The translations under genes and the position numbers were made by a program. The notes under the pieces were generated by a model. That model was not told the DNA's origin. It worked only from the letters and a program-made list of their open reading frames with translations, and made no database searches. A DNA stretch of 64,000 nucleotides from Pseudoalteromonas sp. EB27 (GTDB lineage Bacteria > Pseudomonadota > Gammaproteobacteria > Enterobacterales > Alteromonadaceae), in assembly GCF_001974875.1 (NCBI RefSeq), contig NZ_MTQD01000013.1, positions 62,001 through 126,000 of the forward strand, in the 5' to 3' direction. Below are positions 48,359 through 57,480 of the stretch, piece by piece; positions within the stretch are counted from its first letter, which is position 1; every line of letters starts with the position of its first letter.

Positions 48359-48662
48359 TTTATGTTTTTTATTACTTTTGTTCACTTTCGCACCCAGTGC
48401 ATTAGCGCAATTACGCGATCCTACTCAACCAAATATGTATGTAAATAACAACAAGAGTGTAACTCAAAACACAGAACTTAAATTGCAATCTATTATTAAA
48501 AACAGTACAGCATTTAAGGCTATTATTTCTGGCCATATTTATCGAGTGGGTGATGCTGTAGACGATTTTCGGGTGCTAAGCATAAACTCAAAACAGGTTG
48601 TGCTAGCAAATGACGATAAACAAATAAAATTAGAATTATATGACTATGAAATTAAAAAATAA
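48336..48662 (+). CDS. mshK: MSHA biogenesis protein MshK, PilP-like
   Basis: A 108-residue exported protein: signal peptide MKNLSHYNLCFLLLLFTFAP ending near ALA, then QLRDPTQP, a motif common to PilP/GspC-like proteins, and a small beta domain with AIISGHIYRVGDAVDDFRVL and VVLANDDKQIKLEL. It probably links the MshJ complex to the MshL secretin. Unlike PilP here it has no lipobox. It overlaps mshJ by 23 bases and mshL by 23 bases. Confidence 0.85.
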   Translation: MKNLSHYNLCFLLLLFTFAPSALAQLRDPTQPNMYVNNNKSVTQNTELKLQSIIKNSTAFKAIISGHIYRVGDAVDDFRVLSINSKQVVLANDDKQIKLELYDYEIKK

Positions 48663-50304
48663 TTTATCTTACCCGTGGCTTGTTCTCCTATTATTGCCTA
48701 CATTTTTAACGGCTTGCCATAGCTTTAAGCCTGGTAAAGAAGTTAAAACTCATATAGAACAAGAGCTGGCTGAAAAACCTGTAGAAGCTAAAGCGATTGA
48801 GCCTTTACAGATGCCGAGTGAGCTTACCCAAAGCCTACTATCATCAATAAATAATGAGCAAACTATAAGTGATGATTTATCTATAAAGCGTTTTGATGTA
48901 GCCGCTAATGACGTTGAAATAGGCGCCTTTTTTGCAGGCTTAACAGACGATACGCCTTTTAGTGTTGCTGTGCATCCAGAGGTAAATGGTACAATTAGTT
49001 TAAATCTTAAAAGCGTTACTTTTAATGAAGTCATTGCAGTTATTAAGCGTATGTATCCTTTAGATATTGTTAATGAAGGACGAATAGTACAAGTACTGCC
49101 AGCCAAAATGCGCACAGAAACAATACCTGTAAATTATTTAATGATGCAGCGCCATGGTCAGTCTACAGTGAGTGTGGTTGCTGGTGGGGTTAGTCAATTT
49201 GCACAAAGTGGCAGTAGTTCGAGTGGTTCAAGTTCAGGTAGTAGTAACCAGCAAAATAATGAGTTTGGCGGCGATAATCAAAGCTTAGATTTAAACGGTT
49301 CTCGAATCCAAACAATTAATAAAAATGATTTTTGGAAAGAATTAGAAGTCGCCCTTAAGTCTTTAATTGGCGCAAGCAATGGGCGCTATGTTGTTGCAAG
49401 CCCACAAGCTAGTTTGGTAACCGTAAATGCATTACCAAGCGAAATTAGTCAGCTAAAAGAGTTTTTGCGTCAAAGCCAAGAAAACCTGCAACGCCAAGTT
49501 ATTCTAGAAGCAAAAATAATAGAAGTAACTTTAAAAGATGAGTACCAACAGGGAGTTAACTGGGAGCGTATAGCGAGTGGTTTAGAAGGCGGTATTTCGT
49601 TTGCTACAACAGCGGGTTCTACTATTAGTAATAGTATTTCAGCCGCAATTGGTGGAGCGTCATCGCTAACCATTCAAAAAGGAGACTTTAACGGGGTTAT
49701 TAATTTGCTTGAAACGCAAGGTGATGTGCAAATGCTATCTAACCCTCGAGTTACCGCTACAAACAATCAAAAAGCAGTTATAAAAGTAGGGCAAGACGAA
49801 TATTTTGTTACTAATGTATCAAGTACGACGGTAACGGGTACTGCTACAACGACCTCGCCTGAAATTGATTTAACGCCGTTCTTTTCTGGTATTGCCCTAG
49901 ATGTAACGCCGCAAATTGACAAGTACGGCTCAGTTATTTTGCATGTTCACCCTTCAGTAACTGAAACAGAAGAGCAGCTAAAAGTAATTACATTAGACGA
50001 TCAACGTTTTGAGTTGCCTCTAGCACAAAGTAACATTCGAGAATCAGATACTGTTATTCGCGCTCAAAGTGGCGAAATAGTGGTTATTGGTGGTTTGATG
50101 CAAACATCAACACAGGATGAAGAATCAAAAACCCCCGTGTTGGGGGATATCCCATTATTTGGCAATTTATTTAAAAGTATTCGTAAACGCCAAGAGAAAA
50201 AAGAACTGATTATTCTAATCAAACCAACGGTTGTTATGCCAGATACTTGGAAAAAACAACAAGGTGAAAGCCGTCAGCTTTTAAAAACATGGTATGAAAA
50301 CTAA
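48640..50304 (+). CDS. mshL: MSHA secretin MshL
   Basis: A 554-residue outer-membrane secretin lipoprotein with lipobox LTAC (Cys26). An N0/STN-like domain (DVEIGAFFAGLTDDTPFSVA), an N1 domain interrupted by a Ser/Gly-rich linker (about 188-206), and the secretin core (LDVTPQIDKYGSVILHVHP, GGLMQTSTQDEESKTPVLGD, IPLFGNLFKS) follow. It lacks the AMIN domains of PilQ, so it is anchored differently. Start ATG 48640; ATG 48646 is two codons on. Confidence 0.94.
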   Translation: MTMKLKNNLSYPWLVLLLLPTFLTACHSFKPGKEVKTHIEQELAEKPVEAKAIEPLQMPSELTQSLLSSINNEQTISDDLSIKRFDVAANDVEIGAFFAGLTDDTPFSVAVHPEVNGTISLNLKSVTFNEVIAVIKRMYPLDIVNEGRIVQVLPAKMRTETIPVNYLMMQRHGQSTVSVVAGGVSQFAQSGSSSSGSSSGSSNQQNNEFGGDNQSLDLNGSRIQTINKNDFWKELEVALKSLIGASNGRYVVASPQASLVTVNALPSEISQLKEFLRQSQENLQRQVILEAKIIEVTLKDEYQQGVNWERIASGLEGGISFATTAGSTISNSISAAIGGASSLTIQKGDFNGVINLLETQGDVQMLSNPRVTATNNQKAVIKVGQDEYFVTNVSSTTVTGTATTTSPEIDLTPFFSGIALDVTPQIDKYGSVILHVHPSVTETEEQLKVITLDDQRFELPLAQSNIRESDTVIRAQSGEIVVIGGLMQTSTQDEESKTPVLGDIPLFGNLFKSIRKRQEKKELIILIKPTVVMPDTWKKQQGESRQLLKTWYEN

Positions 50305-50306
50305 CT

Positions 50307-51209
50307 ATGTATTTAAGCTTTTTTAATTTAAGTGAAATGCCTTTCACGTTAACCCCTAACACAGAGTTTTTTTGTGCACTTGAACCGCACCATGAAGCGA
50401 TGCAAGTGTTAACAACAGCTATTGAAATGGGTGAAGGGTTTATTAAAGTCACTGGTGAAGTTGGGACTGGTAAAACGCTACTTTGTAGAAAGCTATTAAA
50501 CCAACTTGAGCCAGATTACATTGTGGCTTATTTACCTAACTCTTATTTAAGCCCAGAAGAGCTTAGATGGGCGATTGCCATTGAGCTGGGTATGGACGTA
50601 GATAAAGCATTAGATCAGCAAGCACTAGGGCAGCTTATAAATCATCACTTACTCGACTTACAAGAAGATAATGAGCGTGTAGTGCTTTTGATAGATGAGG
50701 CGCAATGCTTGAGTTGGGAGACTCTAGAGGCGCTGAGATTATTTACAAACTTAGAAACAGAAAGCGAAAAACTAATTCAAGTTGTGTTATTTGGGCAACC
50801 TGAACTTGATGAAAAGCTGGCAAACAACAAAGTAAGGCAATTACGCCAACGTATCAGTTTTTCGTATAAATTACGGGCGATGACTGGCGCTGAGGTTGTT
50901 TATTATATTAATCACCGCTTACAAGTTGCAGGGTTTAATAGGCCTCCTTTATTTAATAATAGTATGGGGCTCAAAATTGCTAGAGCTAGCCGTGGAATTC
51001 CTAGGTTAGTTAATATTTTATGCCACAAAGCACTATTACAAGCTTACGGTGAAGGGTTAAATATAATAACAAATCGCCATATTCAACTTGCCATAAAAGA
51101 TACTGAAGACTGCGCAAAGTATCGAACCGGACAATATTGGAGCTACAGCGCGTTAATGTTTAGTGTTTTAGCTATTGCTGCCATATGGGTATGGAGGCAG
51201 TTGTTATGA
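50307..51209 (+). CDS. mshM: MSHA biogenesis ATPase MshM, ExeA-like
   Basis: A 300-residue AAA ATPase with Walker A GEVGTGKT (50-57), Walker B VVLLIDEAQCLSWE (about 128-141), a sensor region QPELDEKLAN, and a C-terminal transmembrane helix (281-300). It resembles ExeA/GspA proteins, which with peptidoglycan-binding partners help insert secretins across the cell wall. Two bases after mshL; overlaps mshN. Confidence 0.93.
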   Translation: MYLSFFNLSEMPFTLTPNTEFFCALEPHHEAMQVLTTAIEMGEGFIKVTGEVGTGKTLLCRKLLNQLEPDYIVAYLPNSYLSPEELRWAIAIELGMDVDKALDQQALGQLINHHLLDLQEDNERVVLLIDEAQCLSWETLEALRLFTNLETESEKLIQVVLFGQPELDEKLANNKVRQLRQRISFSYKLRAMTGAEVVYYINHRLQVAGFNRPPLFNNSMGLKIARASRGIPRLVNILCHKALLQAYGEGLNIITNRHIQLAIKDTEDCAKYRTGQYWSYSALMFSVLAIAAIWVWRQLL

Positions 51210-52348
51210 GCGTTATAAATAATATGCTTAAAAATATTGAGCAACGAGAAGCTAAACAAGTAAGTATTCAAGAAGGTATAAGTTTAAAGCCGATATATGA
51301 TGTAAAAAATATTGCATTTAAAGCCGTAATTTTACTTATTATGCTAAGTGTCATTTTTTTAGCATACCTATATTTACCGACCGCCGACAAAAAAGAGACT
51401 CAACGTGAGTCTGTGTTACCACAGCAAAAAATGGTCGCGGTTCTAAGCTCTAATTTATCTGATTATCAAGATGAAAAAAGCAATGTAGAACCTTTAGTTG
51501 AGCAAGATGTTGTGAAAACGGTTGTGCAAGTTGAGCAAATAAAACCAGAAGTGAATGATTTAGCTGAATCCAAGTTGAGTGAAGCAACATTACTGGTTTC
51601 TCAACCAACGGCTGAGCCAGTTGTAATTGCCGAGGTTAAACAAGGCCCTGCACTAGCTAAAGATAATATATTGGTAACTAGTGAAGCTATTGTCAGCAAA
51701 CCAAAAATTACTCCAATGATTAAAACTAAGTCTCAAAATACTATGACTAAAAGCGTGGCAGAAGCTAAGTCGCCACAGGCTTTATTGATTGAGCAATTAG
51801 CCGCAGCTAAACAAGCAATACAGTTTGGCTTATACAACGAAGCCATTAGTGATTTAAATATTATTTTAGCGCAATCGCCTTTACACGTAGAGGCTCGAAA
51901 TTTACTAGCTGCAACCTACTTTAAACAACAAGATATAAATTCAGCACAACAGGTTTTGCAAGCGGGTATTCGCCAAAACCCTAACGTACTTGAATGGCGT
52001 GTAATGCTAAGCAAAATACTCATTATGCAACAGCAGTATGAAGGAGTATTACTGCTTTTAAGTGATGAATTTGAGGCTCAAGCGAATCTTGATTTTTGGG
52101 TGTTGCAAGGTACTGCAGCACAAAGTGCGAGTAAGCACTATAAAGCACTTGAAAGCTTTAAACATCTTACACAACTACAGCCTAGTCAAGCTAAGTGGTG
52201 GCTGGCACTTGCAACCTCAAAAGATGCATTAGGAGAGTACCTCGATGCTAAACAGCTTTACAAAGTGGCTCTAGATTTAGGTGGATTAAATACAGCTATG
52301 ACGCAGCATGCATTACAGCGTTTAGTTGCGCTAAAGGAGGCCGTATGA
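51206..52348 (+). CDS. mshN: MSHA biogenesis TPR protein MshN
   Basis: A 380-residue protein: MSVINNMLKNIEQRE at the cytoplasmic start, one transmembrane helix (about 37-57), a low-complexity periplasmic linker rich in Val, Glu, Lys and Gln (to about 190), and a C-terminal array of tetratricopeptide repeats (QFGLYNEAISDLNIILAQSP, ARNLLAATYFKQQDINSAQQ, WWLALATSKDALGEYLDAKQ). It likely scaffolds the envelope-spanning complex. The start is set by ATGA overlap with the mshM stop. Confidence 0.88.
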   Translation: MSVINNMLKNIEQREAKQVSIQEGISLKPIYDVKNIAFKAVILLIMLSVIFLAYLYLPTADKKETQRESVLPQQKMVAVLSSNLSDYQDEKSNVEPLVEQDVVKTVVQVEQIKPEVNDLAESKLSEATLLVSQPTAEPVVIAEVKQGPALAKDNILVTSEAIVSKPKITPMIKTKSQNTMTKSVAEAKSPQALLIEQLAAAKQAIQFGLYNEAISDLNIILAQSPLHVEARNLLAATYFKQQDINSAQQVLQAGIRQNPNVLEWRVMLSKILIMQQQYEGVLLLLSDEFEAQANLDFWVLQGTAAQSASKHYKALESFKHLTQLQPSQAKWWLALATSKDALGEYLDAKQLYKVALDLGGLNTAMTQHALQRLVALKEAV

Positions 52349-54072
52349 GACCTAGTTTAAAAATGCGCTTAGGGGATTTACTTGTTCATGAGCACATGAT
52401 CACCGAAGCGCAACTAAGCGAAGCGCTAAACGTTCAAGCTGCGACGGGTCGTAAATTAGGTTCGACGCTTATTACACTTGAGTTTATTAGTGAACCACAA
52501 CTATTACGTTTTTTAGCGCAGCAATTACAAGTACCTTTTTTAGATATATCACAGCGAAAAATATCAGCTGATGTATCTAAGCTTTTATCTGAGGTTTATG
52601 CACGTCGCTACAGAGCATTAGTAATTGAAGACAATGGTGACTCTGTTTTAGTCGGGATGAGCGATCCTGCTGATCTAAGGGGGCTTGATCAACTTGCAAC
52701 TATGCTTGCTCCTAAACGAATAGATTTAGCTGTTGTACAAGAAAGTCAAATAATGGCTGCGTTTGACAACGTATATCGTCGTACAGATGAAATTACTAAC
52801 TTTGCAGCACAACTCCATGAAGAATATCAAGACGTAGAAGAGTTTGATTTAAACTCTTTAGGTGATGAAACATCTGATGCAACCGTTGTAAAGCTACTGC
52901 AATCAATATTTGAAGATGCTGTGCAAGTTCGCGCATCTGATATTCACATTGAGCCAGATGAAGGTTTGCTTCGCATTCGTCAACGTGTAGATGGCATATT
53001 ACAAGAGCACACTCTTAACCAAGTAAAAATAGCATCGGCACTCGTGCTACGTTTAAAGCTTATGTCGGGATTAGATATATCTGAAAAACGCCTCCCTCAG
53101 GATGGTCGCTTTAATATAAAAGTGCGTAGCCATAGTATTGATGTGCGCCTATCTACTATGCCCGTTCAGCATGGCGAATCAGTTGTAATGCGTTTGCTTG
53201 ATCAATCAGCAGGATTATTATCGTTAGATGAAACAGGCATGCCAGTACACATATTAAAACGTGTACGCAGCATTATAAAACGTCCTCATGGCATGGTTTT
53301 AGTTACTGGGCCAACAGGCTCAGGTAAAACAACCACACTATACGGTGCATTAAGTGAGTTAAACCAACAAGAAAGTAAAATTATTACAGTAGAGGATCCC
53401 GTTGAGTATCGTATTGGCCGTATTAACCAGGTACAAATAAATAATAAAATAGGGCTGAGCTTTGCAAGTATTTTACGGACCGCTCTAAGGCAAGATCCTG
53501 ACATTATAATGGTTGGCGAAATGCGTGACCAAGAAACCGTAGATATTGGATTAAGGGCCGCTTTAACAGGCCACCTCGTACTATCAACGTTACATACCAA
53601 CGATGCAATTACCAGTGCTATGCGCTTAATCGACATGGGCGCACCAGCCTATTTAGTTGCAAGTTCACTGCGCGCGATTATTGCTCAGCGATTAGTAAGA
53701 CGAGTATGTAATGACTGCAGAGTACCGTACTTGCCAGATCGCCAAGAATTAAGTTGGTTAAAATATTTAGGCGAAGAGATTACAGATGCTCAATTTTCTA
53801 AAGGGCAAGGTTGCACTGCATGTAATCACAGTGGATATAAAGGGCGTGTTGGTATTTTTGAGCTACTCGAAATGGATGATGCGATGATGGATGCATTACG
53901 GGTTAACGACACACAAGGTTTTGCAAAAGCAGCTAAAAATAGTGCTAACTTTTCACCACTTTCAACAATGGCACTAAATTACGCTAAGCAAGGTATTACC
54001 TCTTTAGATGAAGTATTTAAAGTGGCTGAATATATCCCAGAAATTGTAGGGGATATTGATGCAACTATATAG
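52345..54072 (+). CDS. mshE: MSHA pilus extension ATPase MshE, with MshEN cyclic-di-GMP domain
   Basis: A 575-residue GspE/PilB-type ATPase: Walker A GPTGSGKTTT (about 322), an Asp box, Walker B MVGEMRD, the His box and a CxxC...CxxC zinc motif (CNDC and CTAC). Residues 8-31 and 37-60 are two 24-residue repeats of the form R/K-L-G-x-x-L...L-x-x-x-L/A-x-x-Q with a five-residue spacer, matching the tandem MshEN motif that binds cyclic-di-GMP in Vibrio MshE. One deviation is His17 where glycine is usual. It powers pilus extension from the cytoplasm. Confidence 0.96.
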   Translation: MRPSLKMRLGDLLVHEHMITEAQLSEALNVQAATGRKLGSTLITLEFISEPQLLRFLAQQLQVPFLDISQRKISADVSKLLSEVYARRYRALVIEDNGDSVLVGMSDPADLRGLDQLATMLAPKRIDLAVVQESQIMAAFDNVYRRTDEITNFAAQLHEEYQDVEEFDLNSLGDETSDATVVKLLQSIFEDAVQVRASDIHIEPDEGLLRIRQRVDGILQEHTLNQVKIASALVLRLKLMSGLDISEKRLPQDGRFNIKVRSHSIDVRLSTMPVQHGESVVMRLLDQSAGLLSLDETGMPVHILKRVRSIIKRPHGMVLVTGPTGSGKTTTLYGALSELNQQESKIITVEDPVEYRIGRINQVQINNKIGLSFASILRTALRQDPDIIMVGEMRDQETVDIGLRAALTGHLVLSTLHTNDAITSAMRLIDMGAPAYLVASSLRAIIAQRLVRRVCNDCRVPYLPDRQELSWLKYLGEEITDAQFSKGQGCTACNHSGYKGRVGIFELLEMDDAMMDALRVNDTQGFAKAAKNSANFSPLSTMALNYAKQGITSLDEVFKVAEYIPEIVGDIDATI

Positions 54073-55279
54073 CTATAAAGCGAAAGACAGCAAAGGTGTA
54101 TTGGTAAAAGGCCAATTAGAAGCGAGTAACCAAGCTGGCGTAGCCGATAGTTTAATGAAGCGTCAATTTATACCAATATCAATTTCTTTAGTTGAAACAA
54201 AAAATAATATTAAAATTTTTGATAATTTATTTGTCGAAAAAATAACACTAGACGACATGATTATGTTTTCTAGGCAAATGTATTCGCTATTAAAAGCAGG
54301 TATTCCAATTATACGAGCAATGATTGGGCTGGCAGATACAACACAAAATAAAGAATTTAAAAATGTATTGATGGAAGTTACCAGGCAACTTGAGCAAGGC
54401 CGTGACTTATCCAGTGCAATGGCGATACATAACGAAGTATTTAGCCGTTTAACCGTGTCAATGGTTATGGTTGGTGAAGGTTCTGGTCGATTAGAGGATG
54501 CATTTTACCAACTCGCTATTTATTTTGAAAAAGAGCAAGAAACCCGCAAACGAATAAAAGCAGCAATGCGCTACCCCACTTTTGTTATTTTGGCTCTTGT
54601 AGCAGCAATGGTTATTTTGAATATTTTTGTAATACCTACCTTTGCGAGCATGTTTGCCAAGTTTGATGCCGAATTGCCATTAATGACACAAATACTAATT
54701 GGTACTAGCAGTTTCTTTGTTAATTTCTGGTGGTTGTTGTTGATCATGGGTATTGGCGCGGTATTCGCATGGAAGCGTTATTTAAATACAGATACTGGGC
54801 GCTTTAAGTGGGATCAATATAAATTAAAAATTCCATTTATTGGCGATATTCTAAAACGTACTTTGCTTGCGCGCTACAGCCAAAGTCTAGCTATGGTATT
54901 GCGCTCTGGTGTACCTATGACCACGGGGTTATCGCTTACTGCGCATGCAGTAGATAATAGTTATATGGAAAAAGCGATTGTTACTATGCGCCAAGATATA
55001 GAAAAGGGCGATAGTTTACTTAGAGCGTCAAAAAGCTCTGAGCTGTTTTCTCAGCTTGTATTACAGATGGTTGCGGTGGGAGAGGAAACTGGTCGGGTTG
55101 ATGAGCTATTACAAGAGGCTGCTGATTATTATGAGCGTGAAGTTGATTACGATCTACGTAGTTTAACTGCAAAAATCGAACCTATTTTAACTGTGTTTGT
55201 TGCCATTATGGTGCTGATTTTAGCGTTGGGTATTTTTATGCCTATGTGGAACATGATGTCAGCGATTAAAGGTAATTAA
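54059..55279 (+). CDS. mshG: MSHA platform protein MshG
   Basis: A 407-residue polytopic inner-membrane protein of the GspF/PilC family, with two similar cytoplasmic helical domains (about 65-165 and 265-370; compare LEQGRDLSSAM with IEKGDSLLRA, and VMVGEGSGRLED with VAVGEETGRVDE) and hydrophobic segments near 170-195, 215-235 and 375-400. It couples the MshE motor to pilin insertion. The start is ATG 54059, inside the end of mshE. Confidence 0.95.
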   Translation: MQLYSYKAKDSKGVLVKGQLEASNQAGVADSLMKRQFIPISISLVETKNNIKIFDNLFVEKITLDDMIMFSRQMYSLLKAGIPIIRAMIGLADTTQNKEFKNVLMEVTRQLEQGRDLSSAMAIHNEVFSRLTVSMVMVGEGSGRLEDAFYQLAIYFEKEQETRKRIKAAMRYPTFVILALVAAMVILNIFVIPTFASMFAKFDAELPLMTQILIGTSSFFVNFWWLLLIMGIGAVFAWKRYLNTDTGRFKWDQYKLKIPFIGDILKRTLLARYSQSLAMVLRSGVPMTTGLSLTAHAVDNSYMEKAIVTMRQDIEKGDSLLRASKSSELFSQLVLQMVAVGEETGRVDELLQEAADYYEREVDYDLRSLTAKIEPILTVFVAIMVLILALGIFMPMWNMMSAIKGN

Positions 55280-55283
55280 CCAA

Positions 55284-55868
55284 GTGATTGCGTCAAAGGC
55301 TTACTCAAAAGGTTTCTCATTATTTGAGTTAGTTATTGTTGTTATTTTACTGGCAGTAATTTTGAGCTTTGCTATACCTCAATATATAGGTATTAAAAAT
55401 CAAGCGCATAATGCGAGCGTAGACGCTATTGCAGGTGCTTTCTCATCGGCCGTTGGCATGGTTAGGGGTCAATGGGAATTAGAAGGAAGACCAAGCAGTA
55501 GGTCAAACAAAACATTTGTTAATTATGGAGGTGTAATAGTTGGTATTGATGGAGTGTTAGGTACACCAACAAGCGATGAAACAGAAAAAAAAGATACTCG
55601 TGCAGAAGCTATAAATGCTAATAAATGTCGCCAAGTTTTAAATGTAATTTTACAAGACGCACCCAGTAGTACGTTAAGTGATGAAATATCAAGAATAAAA
55701 AGTGTAAGTTTTTTAGTTAGGTACAATGCAGAAAGTACGCAATGCGACTACTATTTAACTCATACCATTGATATTAAAAGTATACCTACTAATACGAGTG
55801 AAATATCAGGTTTAACAGGTTTTTCATACTTTGCTAAAACAGGCAAAGTAAAAATATTTAAAAATTAA
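55284..55868 (+). CDS. mshB: MSHA minor prepilin MshB
   Basis: A 194-residue type IV prepilin: short basic leader MIASKAYSKG, cleavage before FSLFELVIVVILLAVILSF with Glu5 kept, and a globular C-terminal domain with two cysteines (NKCRQ and TQCDY), probably a disulfide. The start is a GTG four bases after mshG. Vibrio has mshF between mshG and mshB; there is no room for it here. Confidence 0.88.
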   Translation: MIASKAYSKGFSLFELVIVVILLAVILSFAIPQYIGIKNQAHNASVDAIAGAFSSAVGMVRGQWELEGRPSSRSNKTFVNYGGVIVGIDGVLGTPTSDETEKKDTRAEAINANKCRQVLNVILQDAPSSTLSDEISRIKSVSFLVRYNAESTQCDYYLTHTIDIKSIPTNTSEISGLTGFSYFAKTGKVKIFKN

Positions 55869-55890
55869 GTAATTAAAAAGAGGCTTACTT

Positions 55891-56442
55891 ATGAAAACGC
55901 AATCGTTAAAAAGTTTACCAATGAATAAACAAGCAGGTTTTACACTTGTTGAATTGATCATCGTAATTGTTATTTTAGGTATTTTAGCAGTTACCGCCGC
56001 ACCTCGTTTTTTAAACTTGCAAGGTGATGCAAATGCTTCAACTCTAGAAGGCTTACAGGGCTCTATTCGCAGTGGCATGAATATTGTGAATGGCAAATCT
56101 ATTATTGCTAGTGATCACAAGAAAGATGAAGCGGAAGTTACTGTAGATACTGGTGCCCCTGTTCCAACTGTATATGGTTATCCAGCAGCTTCACTCATTG
56201 CATTCAATGCATTTTTGGATGTAGATTTTGCGGACGGAACTGCTACTGGAGCAACAGTGGATGGTGGTGATTTTAACCTTGTAGAAACTACCGTGACTGA
56301 TGGTGAACAGGTAATTATCTTTCCTAATAGTTATGTACAAACAGACGATTGTCGAATTGAGTATACAGAAGCTAGTGACGGTGGTTCTGGATCTGTTGTA
56401 GTAACTCCACCTACTATTACACTTGTTACTACGGGCTGTTAA
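55891..56442 (+). CDS. mshA: MSHA major pilin MshA
   Basis: A 183-residue prepilin with the strictly conserved FTLVELIIVIVILGILAVTA after Gly16, then APRFLNLQGDANAS, as in Vibrio MshA. The C-terminal domain has two cysteines (DDCRIEY and the final residue) for a D-region disulfide. AAGAGG sits ideally before ATG 55891, giving a 16-residue leader; ATG 55921 would give the more usual six-residue leader but has no such site. It is the pilus subunit and should be the most highly expressed gene of the locus. Confidence 0.93.
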   Translation: MKTQSLKSLPMNKQAGFTLVELIIVIVILGILAVTAAPRFLNLQGDANASTLEGLQGSIRSGMNIVNGKSIIASDHKKDEAEVTVDTGAPVPTVYGYPAASLIAFNAFLDVDFADGTATGATVDGGDFNLVETTVTDGEQVIIFPNSYVQTDDCRIEYTEASDGGSGSVVVTPPTITLVTTGC

Positions 56443-56450
56443 CTACATAA

Positions 56451-56942
56451 ATGATAAGCAGTAGTAAGCAACGATTGCGTGGCTTCACACTCATTGAGTT
56501 AATTATTACTCTAGTGATATTGGGAATACTGTCGGTAACGGCAGTTCCCAAATTTCTGGGCAGCTCAACAGAAGACGCCTATTCGTATCGCGATCGTACT
56601 TTAAATGCACTGAGAACAGTGCAGCTACGTGCAATGCAAAATACAGCGACAACAAGTTGCCATACTCTTTATATTACCTCCACACTTATTGCTCCCCCCA
56701 CACCCGATACATGTACCGGTGGAGCAGATATTAATAACACCGATCATTTAGTGGTACAAATAAACACGCAAAGAAGTGATATAGCATTTAGTGCTTTAGA
56801 TAGTAACGCGAATATATTTACCCAAATTAGTTTTGATCCTTTAGGTAAATCAAATCAAACCTGCACTTCGCAGTGTCGAATAGATGTTGGATTAGCTGGC
56901 GTATGCATAAGTGGTGAAGGGCTTATCTATGCGTGCCCTTAA
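56451..56942 (+). CDS. mshC: MSHA minor prepilin MshC
   Basis: A 163-residue GspH-like prepilin: leader MISSSKQRLRG, then FTLIELIITLVILGILSVTA, and a globular part with six cysteines after residue 70, so more than one disulfide is possible. Eight bases after mshA and overlapping mshD. Minor pilins of this type prime or cap the fibre. Confidence 0.88.
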   Translation: MISSSKQRLRGFTLIELIITLVILGILSVTAVPKFLGSSTEDAYSYRDRTLNALRTVQLRAMQNTATTSCHTLYITSTLIAPPTPDTCTGGADINNTDHLVVQINTQRSDIAFSALDSNANIFTQISFDPLGKSNQTCTSQCRIDVGLAGVCISGEGLIYACP

Positions 56943-57480
56943 AGTAAAAGGCTTTACTTTAATTGAGCTTATTATTGGCATCGTCATGTTTGCGATTGCA
57001 TTGAGCATTATTACCGCGCTCATTGCCCCTCAAGCAAAGAAAAGTGCAGAGCCAATTATTGCTTTAAGAGCCTCTGAATTTGGTCAATCATTAATGAACG
57101 AAATCCAAAGTAAGTCGTTTGATGAGCACAGTGATAGAAGCGCACCTTTTAGACGTTGCGGCGAAACAACCTTAGGTGCAGAGCCTTGTACCGCAATAGA
57201 TGATTTAGGCGCGGATGACTTAAGTACAGGCCTAGAAACCCGAACCAGTTATAACGATGTAGATGACTATATTGCACTCTCTAATCAGCCTATTACTAAT
57301 AGCTTAGGTGAGGTGTTAAGCGAGTACAGTGACTTTAACTTAGTTATTAAAGTTGAGTACGATAGCGACTTTAACGAATTGACCATTAACGATGGCAAAA
57401 CCTTTAAGCGTATTACTATTGAAGTAACATCACCCTTAGGGGAAGTTTACGGATTTAGTGCATATAAAGGGAATTACTAA
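56929..57480 (+). CDS. mshD: MSHA minor prepilin MshD
   Basis: A 183-residue prepilin: leader MRALKVKG, then FTLIELIIGIVMFAIALSII. The globular part has a Cys pair (RRCGE and EPCTA). GAAGG before ATG 56929 favours this start over an upstream GTG at 56911. It overlaps mshC by 14 bases and mshO by one (TAATG). Confidence 0.88.
   Translation: MRALKVKGFTLIELIIGIVMFAIALSIITALIAPQAKKSAEPIIALRASEFGQSLMNEIQSKSFDEHSDRSAPFRRCGETTLGAEPCTAIDDLGADDLSTGLETRTSYNDVDDYIALSNQPITNSLGEVLSEYSDFNLVIKVEYDSDFNELTINDGKTFKRITIEVTSPLGEVYGFSAYKGNY

Noticed and set aside
48750..49115. A 121-codon leftward frame inside mshL
   Set aside because: It is a shadow of the mshL N0 and N1 domains.
53286..53636. A 116-codon leftward frame inside mshE
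   Set aside because: It is antisense to the conserved ATPase core.
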